A stretch of DNA of 64,000 bases from Eubacterium sp. (GCA_017533915.1 JAFWHX010000015.1:62001-126000), one strand, 5' to 3'. Shown: positions 17,256 to 26,485, numbered from the stretch's first letter. Made by a program: numbers and translations. The notes: generated by a model from the sequence alone, not told the origin.

Positions 17256-18020
17256 TTATCGTACATCATACAGATCCGGTCTCCGGTTTCTGTATGACGG
17301 ATTGACTTCCCTCATGTGCTGCTGAAATCCCATGTCAAGCAGATGGTATACTGTACATTCCTCGTCTGATGCCCTTGCGACTATCCTGCCGTCCGGATCA
17401 GCAACGCTCGACCTTCCCGCGCATCTCTTTCCGAATTGATTAGCGGCGCATACATACATTATGTTGTACAGCGACGCCGCCCTCAGCAGAACCTCCCAGT
17501 CGTCCGTCCTCGGCCTGTAGAACGCAGCCGGCACCATCAGGATGTCTATCCCCTTTAAAGCCAGCGTCCTTACATACTCTGAGAATCTTATGTCATAGCA
17601 GATCACGACGCCTATCCTGCCGATATCGAGGTCGAATATCCCTAGATGATCACCAGGAGTAAGCCGGTCGGATTCTTTATCCTCATATGCGTCAAACAGG
17701 TGGCATTTACTGTAGTCTCCGACCACATTGCCCTCTCTGTCTATGATATATGTCGTGTTGGAAGGCTTTATCCCGGACTTGTACTTCACCGGCATCGACC
17801 CGGTAACTATATTGACGTGATTTCTTATGGCACACTCGCGCCATGCTTCAATGAAGACATCTCTGTCGCCCTCGTAGTAAAGTTCAGGCATGCAGACGAT
17901 GTCGAGCACACTGTGCTGCCCGGCAGCTTCATCCACCATGCTCACAGCTTTCGCGAGCACGCTCGCCGGATCTTTATCATACCCGACCTGCACCAGCAGA
18001 ACTCCGATCTTTTCTTTCAT
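17256..18020 (-). CDS. Carbon-nitrogen hydrolase (nitrilase superfamily amidase)
   Basis: ATG 18020 follows AGGAGGAGCACG, giving 254 residues. The Glu-Lys-Cys triad is visible: Glu in CMPELYYEG, Lys in DYSKCHLFD and Cys in VICYDIRFSEY. The sequence resembles the Nit2/omega-amidase branch, cytosolic enzymes that hydrolyse omega-amides or deaminated metabolites. The substrate is unknown. It lies between the membrane glycerophosphodiesterase gene and the PTS permease gene, with 27 nt and 60 nt gaps in the same direction, so it is likely in the same operon. Confidence 0.88.
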   Translation of the reverse strand: MKEKIGVLLVQVGYDKDPASVLAKAVSMVDEAAGQHSVLDIVCMPELYYEGDRDVFIEAWRECAIRNHVNIVTGSMPVKYKSGIKPSNTTYIIDREGNVVGDYSKCHLFDAYEDKESDRLTPGDHLGIFDLDIGRIGVVICYDIRFSEYVRTLALKGIDILMVPAAFYRPRTDDWEVLLRAASLYNIMYVCAANQFGKRCAGRSSVADPDGRIVARASDEECTVYHLLDMGFQQHMREVNPSYRNRRPDLYDVR

Positions 18021-18047
18021 CGTGCTCCTCCTGCTCACCAGGCAGAA

Positions 18048-19793
18048 TCAGAATAACGTCTTTATCCTGTCTACCATTCTGTCTATGTCAGATCTGTGCC
18101 CAAGGCTGTTCGCGATCCCGACAGCCTGCGTGATGTTATCCGTGATTATTCCGTCAGCCTGAGTACTGAGAACGTGTCTCTGGTCGCCTTTCTCATTTAC
18201 TGTCCACACGAGGATCTTTTTCCCCTCATCATGGACATTCCTTATCGTATCGGACGTAGCTGACTCCTCTTCAAGAGCCAGATAATCACAATTCAACTCT
18301 GCTGTCCTGCCAAATGACGCAAACGCCAGAAAGCCAGTCTCTATCTCAGGATATGTATTCTCCAGATAATCTATGACATCATACTTAAGTGATATCATCA
18401 CGCACTGGTCCTCCATGCCGTACTGCTTCGCGATAGTAACAGCATCGTCAGCCATCTTCCTGTCAGCAGTATTCCCTTTAAGTTCTACAAAAAGGATCAT
18501 CTTGTCTTTGCACGCGATAAGCATATCCTCATAAGTCGCGACCGGCTCGCCGTCGACCGAGAGGGTTTTGATCTCACTAAGAGTCATCTCTTCCGGTTTC
18601 CTGTCGTCTCCTGCGGTCCGCTTGAATGTTCCGTCATGATTTACGACGTACCAGCCGTCCTTCGTCCTCTGGATGTCTATCTCCGCGCCGTACGCTCCGG
18701 CAAGAAATGCAGTGTCGATCCCTGCGACAGTGTTTTCCGGAGCCTCATTTCCGCCCGCACGGTGTGCGATAACTTTGACGCTCGTACCATCCGGGAACAG
18801 CCGGTCAAAATTCATGTCTACCACAACTGATGCTGCGACGACTGCAGCAAGAACTAATGCGATCCATCTTGCATAGCTTATCTGTTTTTCCCTTGTTATC
18901 CCTTTATATTCATAAAGACTGCCCTGTTTGTATGAGTAATATAGCTGTGTCATCTTCATAAGGTATACAGGCACAGCGAACAGTGCGGCAAGCGACGAGG
19001 CTATGACTCCTGCCGCCGCGAAAAGTATCGTAAGAAACCGTTCGATCACTGCCGGCAGCGGAAGCATCTCTATGACCTTAAGCGGTATGAAAAGGCATAC
19101 GACCCCGGCAGCTGCTACCAGGCAGGTGATCGTAAGTATAAACAGGACATTCTGTTTAAGGAAATCGCCTGCATTAGCTTTTATGAGATCCCGGGACTGT
19201 CTGCTCGCATCTCCGATCGGCAGGTCGTCTATCACGATCCCATGCAGGATGAACAGATTAGCTACACCGACGATAAGGAGCACGATGACCGCGATCCCTG
19301 AAAGGACGGAATACAGAAGCGAATCTTCGATAGCGACCGCGATAAACGTCGGAATGTAGAAATTCCTCGTTGCGGTCACAGAAAGACCTATACCAAGCAC
19401 CGGCGCTACGAGAGCGATATATATCACTACCAGAAGCCCTCGTATATCGAGCAGCCTGCGCATTGATTTTAATCCCTCCAAAAGACTGTCTTTAAGGGAG
19501 ATTCGCCTTCCTGTCACTATGTTCCTTGCGAGCACGATCTTGGAGTTCATATCGAATGCCACGTATATGAACAGCGATGTCAGACCGAGAAGCAGTATCA
19601 GTATCCCCTGCCATGTCGTAAACAGAAACATGAAATCACCTGATGTGACAGCGACTCTGCCGCTACTCCTGAGAAGGACCTGAAACAGCCTGCCCAGTAT
19701 GAACAGCAATACACCAAGGATTGCCTTGGTGACTATCTGATAGCAGAATATGTCAGGCAGCGCCTGAAGGTATGGCTTAAGTTTCTCCTGCAT
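18048..19793 (-). CDS. Glycerophosphodiester phosphodiesterase with N-terminal membrane domain
   Basis: The 581-residue protein has about seven to eight hydrophobic helices in residues 1-335 (GDPD-associated membrane domain) and then a GDPD catalytic domain. Catalytic motifs are VIAHRAGGNEAPENT, GAEIDIQRTKDG and VVNHDGTF, which supply the HR, E, D and H residues of the calcium-dependent fold. It hydrolyses glycerophosphodiesters to glycerol-3-phosphate and an alcohol, probably at the membrane surface. It is the first gene of the four-gene set ending with EI-EIIA. Confidence 0.9.
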   Translation of the reverse strand: MQEKLKPYLQALPDIFCYQIVTKAILGVLLFILGRLFQVLLRSSGRVAVTSGDFMFLFTTWQGILILLLGLTSLFIYVAFDMNSKIVLARNIVTGRRISLKDSLLEGLKSMRRLLDIRGLLVVIYIALVAPVLGIGLSVTATRNFYIPTFIAVAIEDSLLYSVLSGIAVIVLLIVGVANLFILHGIVIDDLPIGDASRQSRDLIKANAGDFLKQNVLFILTITCLVAAAGVVCLFIPLKVIEMLPLPAVIERFLTILFAAAGVIASSLAALFAVPVYLMKMTQLYYSYKQGSLYEYKGITREKQISYARWIALVLAAVVAASVVVDMNFDRLFPDGTSVKVIAHRAGGNEAPENTVAGIDTAFLAGAYGAEIDIQRTKDGWYVVNHDGTFKRTAGDDRKPEEMTLSEIKTLSVDGEPVATYEDMLIACKDKMILFVELKGNTADRKMADDAVTIAKQYGMEDQCVMISLKYDVIDYLENTYPEIETGFLAFASFGRTAELNCDYLALEEESATSDTIRNVHDEGKKILVWTVNEKGDQRHVLSTQADGIITDNITQAVGIANSLGHRSDIDRMVDRIKTLF

Positions 19794-19857
19794 TTGTTAT
19801 TCTCCTTCAATGCAATCACCTGTGATGAAAGCTTTAGCTACTATGGAAAAACGATCA

Positions 19858-19941
19858 TCATCTTACTGTTACTTTTACTGTTTTCCGCACTCCGTTGATG
19901 GCGATCACATAGATCTTGCAGGATTCTCTTTGATGTTCTCT
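19858..19941 (-). pseudogene. Remnant of the C-terminus of an Ig-like secreted protein
   Basis: On the minus strand a short open stretch ends CKIYVIAINGVRKTVKVTV-R-stop (stop 19860-19858). This resembles the final beta-strands of the Ig-like domains in other secreted proteins of this window, which end in TIKVK. The frame closes only 28 codons upstream and no start is present. I read it as a gene relic in the 376-bp gap 19794-20169, whose remaining sequence is very AT-rich and holds nothing else recognisable. Confidence 0.3.
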
Positions 19942-20126
19942 TCAGGTCTGTAAACAATTTCTCTTCACCTGTTCCCTTTGGCCTTCTCTATATGCTTTTT
20001 TTGATATATGTATCTAATTATAATAAAATATCTCTCTATTAATCATTAATTAAAGCTCTTTAATAAAAATATTAAATAATATTCTTATCCATGATAATGA
20101 TACCATATCCAGGATCATTTATGAAC

Positions 20127-20212
20127 TATGAATGACTGGTTTCTGAGTATGAATGGCTGGTTCCTGAAACTATGAACGACTGTTTCCTGAATATGAATGG
20201 CTGGTTCCTGAG
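20127..20212. repeat. Four tandem ~21-23-bp repeats spanning the 3' end of the YwaF-like gene
   Basis: Units starting TATGAATGGCTGGTTCCTGA (with variants) repeat four times. On the minus strand the last two units are translated, giving the tail YSGTSHSYSGNSRS, and the other two lie past the stop. Confidence 0.8.
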
Positions 20213-20952
20213 TAGAACAGCCTGCTTTCAACAAGGAATATAAGATATGACGCCAGGACGATACAGAGCAGATAGACAGCAATCTCCAGAGCCACCCCGG
20301 ATCTTTCGGCGATATCCCTGAATACTGGCTGAGTGGTCATGTAGAACGGATTAATGTAGAACATGTCAGGCTCACGCGCCGGATCGTGGATGATGAGCCT
20401 TGCAAGACAATTGATAAGCTCTGCTATCACCACTGTCACTCCATACATCAGAAGTGCACCACGAAACGAAGGCCTGACCCTCTTCATCAGGATCAAGATC
20501 GCGATCATGGATTCAGTGATGATAAGAGCATGATATATAAATGAGTGGACCGTAAATACGATCTCGTCAAGCAGCATGCCTTCAGGGTATGCCAGAGCCA
20601 TTACCGCGCCGAGCAGCGAAAACGTGCTCAGATAAACGAGCACCGCTTCCTGTGCTTTCCCCTTGACATATACGGCCGCAAAAGACAGATACATAGAGAG
20701 CGAGCAAAGCTGCCATGGAAAATAGATGAGAGCGATCTGTCCATCATAGATATATGTATAGCAGAACCACTGTTTAAAGACCTCGGCGATCATCATGAAC
20801 AGACCGAGTGCCCAGAGAAGCTTCAGAAGGAAATCCTCCCGCTTATTCTTTATAAGATGATAGACCGCGATATTGATCAGGATCGCGAGTGTCACGAATG
20901 CCAGGTGTATGGTCCCAAATACTGTCGGTGATTCAGCAAACAAAACATCCAT
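20170..20952 (-). CDS. YwaF/TIGR02206-type integral membrane protein
   Basis: The protein has 260 residues with about six to seven membrane helices. The motif FPWQLCSLSMYLSF and the overall arrangement match the YwaF (TIGR02206) family of uncharacterised membrane proteins. Function is unknown. The last 14 residues (Ser/Gly/Tyr/His-rich) are encoded by two copies of a short tandem repeat that continues beyond the stop codon, so the C-terminus has probably been extended by repeat expansion. Confidence 0.75.
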   Translation of the reverse strand: MDVLFAESPTVFGTIHLAFVTLAILINIAVYHLIKNKREDFLLKLLWALGLFMMIAEVFKQWFCYTYIYDGQIALIYFPWQLCSLSMYLSFAAVYVKGKAQEAVLVYLSTFSLLGAVMALAYPEGMLLDEIVFTVHSFIYHALIITESMIAILILMKRVRPSFRGALLMYGVTVVIAELINCLARLIIHDPAREPDMFYINPFYMTTQPVFRDIAERSGVALEIAVYLLCIVLASYLIFLVESRLFYSGTSHSYSGNSRS

Positions 20953-21193
20953 AATTATTCTTTTGTCGACTCCCGGTACAAATACTTTGATTATTCTGCG
21001 GCAGATCTGCCATTCACAGCGTGTACGCGCTTTGGCCTGATTGTAGTAAATACATTATATCGCAGTTTATGTGCTTTCTCATTACCTTTTTATAGCTGCT
21101 GAAGACTGGAATCATATATAAACAGGGTATATGATACCACCATGCAGCGATTAGCTGTGCGATAAGAGTAAATAAGACAGGAAGCAGGATAAA

Positions 21194-22589
21194 GTGTCAG
21201 AGTCCTTACAACAGAATGATAATGAAACAGGAAAAGCATCTAAACTCAAGGAGATCGCCGAGATCGGCATCCCTGCAGTGTTTGAGAGCATCCTTTCAGT
21301 AGTGATCGCCACCATAGACACGAAGATGATCTCAGTACTTGGCAAGGGAGCAGTGTCTGCGGTATCTTTCACCACGCAGCCTAAGCTTATCATACTTGCC
21401 ATTTTCTATGCTATGGGGACTGCCGCGTCGGTGTTCGTTGCTCAGGCTTTAGGTAAAAAAGACAAGAATGAGGCAAATACATATTTTCAGGAGATCCTGC
21501 GGTTGACCATAGTTCTTTCCATCGCTTTCGGGCTCCTTGGGGCTGTTTTTACAGGCCTGATAATGTCGATATGCAACCACCAGGCTGATACTGTAGGTAT
21601 GTCCACCGACTTTTTCCGCATTATAATGGCTTTTCTGGTGTTCAACTGTGTATCCATCGTGCTGAACTCATCTCTCAGAGGTATTGGAAAAACACGCCTC
21701 ACGCTGATCTCCAGCATTGCAATGGGTATCGTGGATATCATAGTGAACTACCTGCTTATCGAAGGGCACTTCGGCTTTCCAAGACTTGAAATAGTCGGCG
21801 ACGCTCTAGGCACCGTATGCGGCATGCTCGCGTCCTGTGTGATCAGTATCATCCTTCTGATAAAGTATTCAGGTTTTCTTACCCTGGACGGACTGTTCCA
21901 TCTGAAAAAGATTCCGGAAGTGATGAAAAATATACGCGTTCAGGCAGGAAACACCGTATTCGAGAACCTGTTCACACGTATAGGCTTCCTTCTGTCCAGT
22001 ATCATAATATCAGGTCTGTCATCCGATCTGACTGCAGTTTATTCAGTCACGATGATCCTTCTCAATTATTCATTTTCCTTCGGTGACGGCCTTCAGGCTG
22101 CAGTGGTGACACTGACAGGCGGAGCATGGGAGCGAAAAAAACCATGATGTGAAAGAATATGTTCACCTGTGCCTGCTTGTCGGCGCCGGCGTGTCCATTG
22201 CATTGAGTGCTGTGTACCTGCTTGGCGCGTGTCCTTTCTACAGCATGTATTTCCATGATGAAGAAGCTATATCTCAGGGCATATCATATACTTATGTCGC
22301 AGCAGCGCTTACTTTCCTGCAGATCATCCGCATCATATACGTCGGCGCAATGCGGAGCATGGGCGAGGTAAAGACCCCGCGGAGAATGGCGACGCTCTGT
22401 GTACTCGTCATCAGCCCCTCAGTTGCTTTCATACTTACTGTAATATTCTCATACGGGGTATGGGGTATCTGGGCAGCATCGCTTGTCAGTCAGATCTGCT
22501 GGTTCTTAATGAGCTGCATCAAGGGCAGACAGTGTATAGCCAAAGTAACAGCCATGGAAGAACAGGAATCATCAGAGAAAACCGAGTGA
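21194..22589 (+). pseudogene. MATE-family efflux transporter split by a frameshift at an A7 run
   Basis: The first part (21194-22147, GTG start) encodes about 310 residues of a MATE transporter: AEIGIPAVFESILS, GTAASVFVAQALGKKD and GDALGTVCGML are typical. The second part continues in another frame to 22589 with the last helices (SMGEVKTPRRMATLCV). The break is at AAAAAAA (22135-22141). Removing one A restores continuous reading as TGGAWERKNHDVKEYV across the join. The product would be a sodium- or proton-coupled drug exporter of about 464 residues. It may be a real pseudogene, a slippery-site gene, a phase-variable gene or a sequencing error. Confidence 0.82.
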
Positions 22590-22733
22590 ATGAATCCTGA
22601 AATACAATTTCTGCATCGTCATACTACTGTTTTCGGCAATACTCACGCTTCTTACAACAAGCTTCTCTAAATGCTGGCATACAAATGCCAACGAATGAAC
22701 CCACAAAGTAAAAGCTACAAAAAAGCACAAAAA

Positions 22734-22752
22734 AATGGAGCATAGTGGGATC
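22734..22752. repeat. Duplicated 3' end of the tRNA-Ala gene (att-like)
   Basis: This 19-bp sequence matches 22826-22844, the 3' end of the tRNA-Ala gene plus its flank, with one mismatch. It is in the same orientation and 92 bp away. Such duplications mark integration at tRNA 3' ends; no integrase is present nearby. Confidence 0.55.
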
Positions 22753-22790
22753 ACGCTGTGCTTTGATCCCAATCAGTAAACCCAAACAGC

Positions 22791-22825
22791 AAAAAACAGG
22801 ATGCCAGATGACATCCTGTTTTTTT
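22791..22825. terminator. Terminator following tRNA-Ala
   Basis: CAGGATG (22797-22803) and CATCCTG (22812-22818) form a 7-bp stem extended by A/T pairs, with an A-run on the left and a T-run on the right, so it can work in both directions. It sits immediately after the tRNA 3' end on the minus strand. Confidence 0.8.
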
Positions 22826-22827
22826 AA

Positions 22828-22900
22828 TGGAGCATAGGGGGATCGAACCCCTGACCTCAAGATTGCGAACCTTGCGCTCTCCCAGCTGAGCTAATGCCCC
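22828..22900 (-). tRNA. tRNA-Ala (anticodon CGC)
   Basis: The minus strand folds as a 73-nt cloverleaf. Acceptor GGGGCAT pairs with ATGCTCC (one G-T), the D-arm is AGCTCAGCTGGGAGAGC, the anticodon arm is CAAGG-TTCGCAA-TCTTG with anticodon CGC, and the T-arm is CAGGGGTTCGATCCCCCTA in part. Discriminator is A and CCA is not encoded. It reads GCG alanine codons. Confidence 0.95.
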
Positions 22901-23076
22901 ATATATTTAATAGTGCCTGTTTTGGCGGTTCGCACAATGAAGATTATATTATAAATCAGATTTTATTTCAAGGACATTTTTCTCAATGCCGGACTGCACA
23001 ATAAACGCAGCCCAAAGCCATTCAAGGATGTCGTGATCAAAACAAAATGATGGTCGGTACCTATATGAAAAATCTC

Positions 23077-23246
23077 GTTAGTATACATTTACTACCTATC
23101 GTCAGAATGTATACTAACTTTCAGCAGTCTATGCAGATCGGTTAGTATAAAAGTTCTAACACTTGTCTGTTTGTATACTAACTTTCAGCAGTCTATGCAG
23201 ATCAGTTAGTATAAAAATACTAACACTTGTCTGTTTGTATACTAAC
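23077..23246. repeat. Phased alternating 10-mers (32-bp spacing) within a 64-bp tandem repeat
   Basis: GTTAGTATAC-type 10-mers start at 23077, 23141 and 23205 (the last two end in A instead of C). The reverse complement GTATACTAAC starts at 23109, 23173 and 23237. Every neighbour is exactly 32 bp apart with a 22-bp spacer. The second and fourth spacers match except for one base, as the third and fifth nearly do, so the true period is 64 bp. No protein is encoded. Confidence 0.9.
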
Positions 23247-23254
23247 TGTCGCTG

Positions 23255-23292
23255 CATAATAAAAGCTCCGGACCTGAAATCCGGAGCTTATT
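23255..23292 (-). terminator. Strong hairpin, probable terminator downstream of ppdK
   Basis: AAGCTCCGGA (23263-23272) and TCCGGAGCTT (23280-23289) make a perfect 10-bp stem with a 7-nt loop. On the minus strand it is followed by TTTTATTATG. It lies about 165 nt beyond the ppdK stop. Confidence 0.75.
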
Positions 23293-23320
23293 ATGTGTTT
23301 TCTCGCGCGGAATCGAATCG

Positions 23321-23408
23321 ATTGCCTGCGCCTGTAAGCCGCCTATCAATAGCCTGCGCCTGTAAGCCGCCTTTCAATGGGCGCCTATCTACCACCCTCG
23401 CAGGCAAT
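23321..23408. repeat. 28-bp tandem repeats inside a 10-bp inverted repeat
   Basis: Two 28-bp units beginning GCCTGCGCCTGTAAGCCGCC start at 23324 and 23352. GCCTATCTAC recurs at 23383 and 23411, again 28 bp apart. The block is bounded by ATTGCCTGCG (23321-23330) and its exact complement CGCAGGCAAT (23399-23408). Confidence 0.75.
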
Positions 23409-23456
23409 CCGCCTATCTACCGCACATTAACGGTACAAACAGCTTTACCCTTGCAC

Positions 23457-26093
23457 TTACTCTTCTTCTGCTTCCTGCTTGATGACTGCCTGTGCTGCTG
23501 CGAGACGGGCAACTGGCACTCTGTATGGTGAGCAGGATACGTAGTTGAGGCCGATCTTGTTGCAGAGTTCGATACTCTTTGGATCGCCACCGTGTTCGCC
23601 GCAGATACCGAGCTTGAGGTTCGGTCTTGTCTTGCGGCCATATTCTGCTGCGTACTTCATGAGACGTCCTACGCCATAGATATCGATCGTCTTGAACGGG
23701 TCAGTATCCATGATGCCTTCATCAACGTATTTTGCGATGATGTCTGCTGTATCGTCTCTTGAGAATCCGTATGTCATCTGTGTAAGGTCGTTTGTTCCGA
23801 ATGAGAAGAACTCTGCGTGATGAGCTATTCCATCAGCTGTAAGTGCAGCACGAGGAACCTCGATCATAGTACCTACCTGGTACTCGATCTTCTTGCCCAT
23901 TCTTGCCATGCAGCTCTCTGCTGCTTTGTCGACGATGTCCTTAACATATGCGAGCTCACGACGTCCGCCTACCAGCGGGATCATGATCTCTGGAACGATC
24001 TCGATACCGAGTTCTTCAGAAACTTCGATAGCTGCTGAGATGATCGCTTCTGTCTGCATCTGAGGGATCTCCGGATACTCGATAGCAAGACGGCATCCTC
24101 TGTCACCGAGCATCGGGTTGAACTCGCGGAGAGCTTCTGATCTTTCTTTGATCGTCTCTTCGGATACTCCTGATGTCTGTGCAAGCTGCTTGATGTCTTC
24201 TTCTGTCTTTGGAAGGAACTCATGCAGTGGTGGGTCGAGGAGTCTTACTGTCATAGGACGATCCTTAAGCACTGTGTACATTGCCTTGAAGTCGCTTCTC
24301 TGATATGGAAGGAGCTTGTCAAGAGCAGCTCTTCTTCCTTTTTCGTTCTTGGCTATGATCATCTCACGGAATGCAGGGATCCTGATGTCCTGGAAGAACA
24401 TGTGCTCTGTTCTGCAGAGACCGACTCCTTCAGCTCCGAATTCAACTGCCTGCTTAACGTCTGCAGGTGTATCAGCGTTTACTCTGACCTTAAGTCTTCT
24501 GATCTCATCTGCCCAGGTCATGATACGGCCGAAGTTTCCTGAGAAATCAGGTGGGATGAGTGTGATCTCGCCGAGGTATACCTTACCTGTAGTACCGTTG
24601 AGTGAGATGAACTCGCCTTCTTTATACTCTTTGTCGCCGACTCTCATGATTCCGTTCTTCTCGTCTACGACAACTTCTCTTGCGCCTGCTACGCAGCATT
24701 TACCCATTCCACGAGCTACTACTGCAGCATGTGATGTTCTTCCGCCGCGGGCTGTGAGAAGTCCCTCAGCTGCGATCATTCCAGCAAGGTCTTCAGGTGA
24801 TGTCTCAGGTCTTACGAGTATGGCCTTTTCACCGGCTTCCTTGAGCTCAACTGCCTTTGCTACACTCAGGCAGATCTTTCCGACTGCTGCGCCTGGAGAT
24901 GCAGGAAGTCCCTCTGCAATGAGTTCTGCTTTGGCTTCATCTTCTGCATCAAATACAGGGTGGAGCAGATGCTCAACGTGCTCTGGCTCAATCCTGAGTA
25001 CAGCTGTCTTTCTGTCGATCAGCTTCTCATCTACCATGTCGCATGCAACTTTTACTGCAGCCTCAGCGGTTCTCTTTGCTGCTCTTGTCTGGAGCATGTA
25101 GAGCTTGCCCTCTTCAACTGTGAACTCCATATCCTGCATATCTGTGTAATGCTGCTCGAGTACCTGGCAGATATGCTCAAATGTCTTATATGCTGATGGG
25201 AATCTCTCTGCCATCTGTGAGATAGGCTCAGGAGTTCTGATACCAGCTACTACGTCTTCGCCCTGCGCGTTTACAAGGAATTCACCGTAGATCCTCTTCT
25301 CGCCCGTCGCCGGGTCTCTTGTGAATGCTACGCCTGTTCCTGATGTATTTCCTTTATTTCCAAATACCATCGACTGTACGTTTACAGCTGTTCCGAGGTC
25401 GTTTGGAATGTCGTTTATCTTTCTGTAGAGGATCGCTCTGTCGTTGTTCCATGATCTGAACACGGCTGTTACAGCTTCCATCATCTGCTCTTCAGGATCC
25501 ATCGGGAAGTCTCTTCCGATCTCAGCCTTTACGAGTTTCTTATAGTCTGCGATGATAGCTTTGAGGTCTTCTGTCTTGAGGTCAACGTCAAATTTGGCTC
25601 CGACTTCTTCCTTCTTGCCGTCAAAGATCTCTTCGAACTTCTTCATAGGTATCTCAAGAACGACGTCTCCGAACATCTGGATGAAACGTCTGTAGCTGTC
25701 GTAAGCAAATCTGTCATTGCTTGTGAGTTTTCCGAGTGCTACTACTGTCTCGTCATTGAGTCCGAGGTTCAGAATGGTATCCATCATGCCCGGCATTGAG
25801 ATCGGTGCTCCTGATCTTACTGACACCAGAAGCGGATCCTCAGGATCTCCAAACTTCTTTCCCATTACGCTCTCCAGATCAGCGAGCTTTTCTTTGATCT
25901 CCTTGACGATGGATTCGTTGATCTTGCCGCCGTCCTCATAGTATTTGCTGCAAGCTTCAGTAGTTACAGTAAAACCGAACGGTACAGGAAGACCGATCTT
26001 TGTCATCTCAGCAAGGCCTGCGCCCTTTCCGCCGAGAATCGCTCTCATGTCCTTGGAACCTTCATTGAATGAATAAACATACTTTTTGTCCAT
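23457..26093 (-). CDS. ppdK: Pyruvate, phosphate dikinase
   Basis: The protein has 878 residues, the usual length. An N-terminal nucleotide-binding domain (KYVYSFNEGSKDMRAILGGKG and on) is followed by the phosphohistidine domain with GGRTSHAAVVARGMGKCCVAG and the PEP/pyruvate barrel with GVGLCRTEHMFF, FFSFGTNDLTQMTYG and GICGEHGGDP. It interconverts pyruvate, ATP and phosphate with PEP, AMP and pyrophosphate, central to anaerobic glycolysis and gluconeogenesis. It stands alone between repeat region 23.1-23.4 kb and a 420-bp gap after glyS. A paralogue of the PTS enzyme I core is also in this window. Confidence 0.98.
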   Translation of the reverse strand: MDKKYVYSFNEGSKDMRAILGGKGAGLAEMTKIGLPVPFGFTVTTEACSKYYEDGGKINESIVKEIKEKLADLESVMGKKFGDPEDPLLVSVRSGAPISMPGMMDTILNLGLNDETVVALGKLTSNDRFAYDSYRRFIQMFGDVVLEIPMKKFEEIFDGKKEEVGAKFDVDLKTEDLKAIIADYKKLVKAEIGRDFPMDPEEQMMEAVTAVFRSWNNDRAILYRKINDIPNDLGTAVNVQSMVFGNKGNTSGTGVAFTRDPATGEKRIYGEFLVNAQGEDVVAGIRTPEPISQMAERFPSAYKTFEHICQVLEQHYTDMQDMEFTVEEGKLYMLQTRAAKRTAEAAVKVACDMVDEKLIDRKTAVLRIEPEHVEHLLHPVFDAEDEAKAELIAEGLPASPGAAVGKICLSVAKAVELKEAGEKAILVRPETSPEDLAGMIAAEGLLTARGGRTSHAAVVARGMGKCCVAGAREVVVDEKNGIMRVGDKEYKEGEFISLNGTTGKVYLGEITLIPPDFSGNFGRIMTWADEIRRLKVRVNADTPADVKQAVEFGAEGVGLCRTEHMFFQDIRIPAFREMIIAKNEKGRRAALDKLLPYQRSDFKAMYTVLKDRPMTVRLLDPPLHEFLPKTEEDIKQLAQTSGVSEETIKERSEALREFNPMLGDRGCRLAIEYPEIPQMQTEAIISAAIEVSEELGIEIVPEIMIPLVGGRRELAYVKDIVDKAAESCMARMGKKIEYQVGTMIEVPRAALTADGIAHHAEFFSFGTNDLTQMTYGFSRDDTADIIAKYVDEGIMDTDPFKTIDIYGVGRLMKYAAEYGRKTRPNLKLGICGEHGGDPKSIELCNKIGLNYVSCSPYRVPVARLAAAQAVIKQEAEEE

Positions 26094-26256
26094 AAAATCC
26101 CTGTTTTAAATAATACCTTTCCTTCTCTTCTTCTTTCTTTCTTTTTCCTCTTTGATCCAGATTTCTCCCTTTTGCTCATTATCTTGCGGATCAAGCAGTT
26201 TTACTTTTCCGGCGCCTCCGACGAGAGAAATGATCCGGCGGTGCCTTTATATCAAA

Positions 26257-26272
26257 AGCCGGATTCCCGGCT
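26257..26272 (-). terminator. Hairpin with short T-run in the glyS-ppdK gap
   Basis: AGCCGG-GAAT-CCGGCT on the minus strand is followed by TTTG. The 420-bp gap 26094-26513 also holds a purine-rich ppdK leader and a second hairpin at 26458-26485; I recognised no RNA gene in it. Confidence 0.45.
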
Positions 26273-26457
26273 ATTGATTTCACATTATTATAATCCGGAG
26301 ATAGGTATAGACCGCCCAGCTCCGGACTTCTATCATAAAAAAAATATGGCGATTAGTCAAGAACTATATTAAAGTATATTGCTGAATTATTTCTTATGAT
26401 TTTCCTGCGCAGCAGTTTTAACCTGCTTCACGTGCCAGGCGTATCGGTATATATTCT

Positions 26458-26485
26458 GCGAGCACGGTATTGAAGCCGTGCTCGC
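26458..26485 (-). terminator. 10-bp stem hairpin after glyS (no T-run)
   Basis: GCGAGCACGG (26458-26467) and CCGTGCTCGC (26476-26485) pair perfectly around an 8-nt loop, 28 nt past the glyS stop. The lack of a T-run makes intrinsic termination uncertain; it may protect the mRNA end. Confidence 0.45.

Noticed and set aside
23077-23246. CRISPR array
   Set aside because: The repeats are 10 bp, alternate in orientation, and the spacers themselves repeat. There is no cas gene. This does not fit CRISPR.
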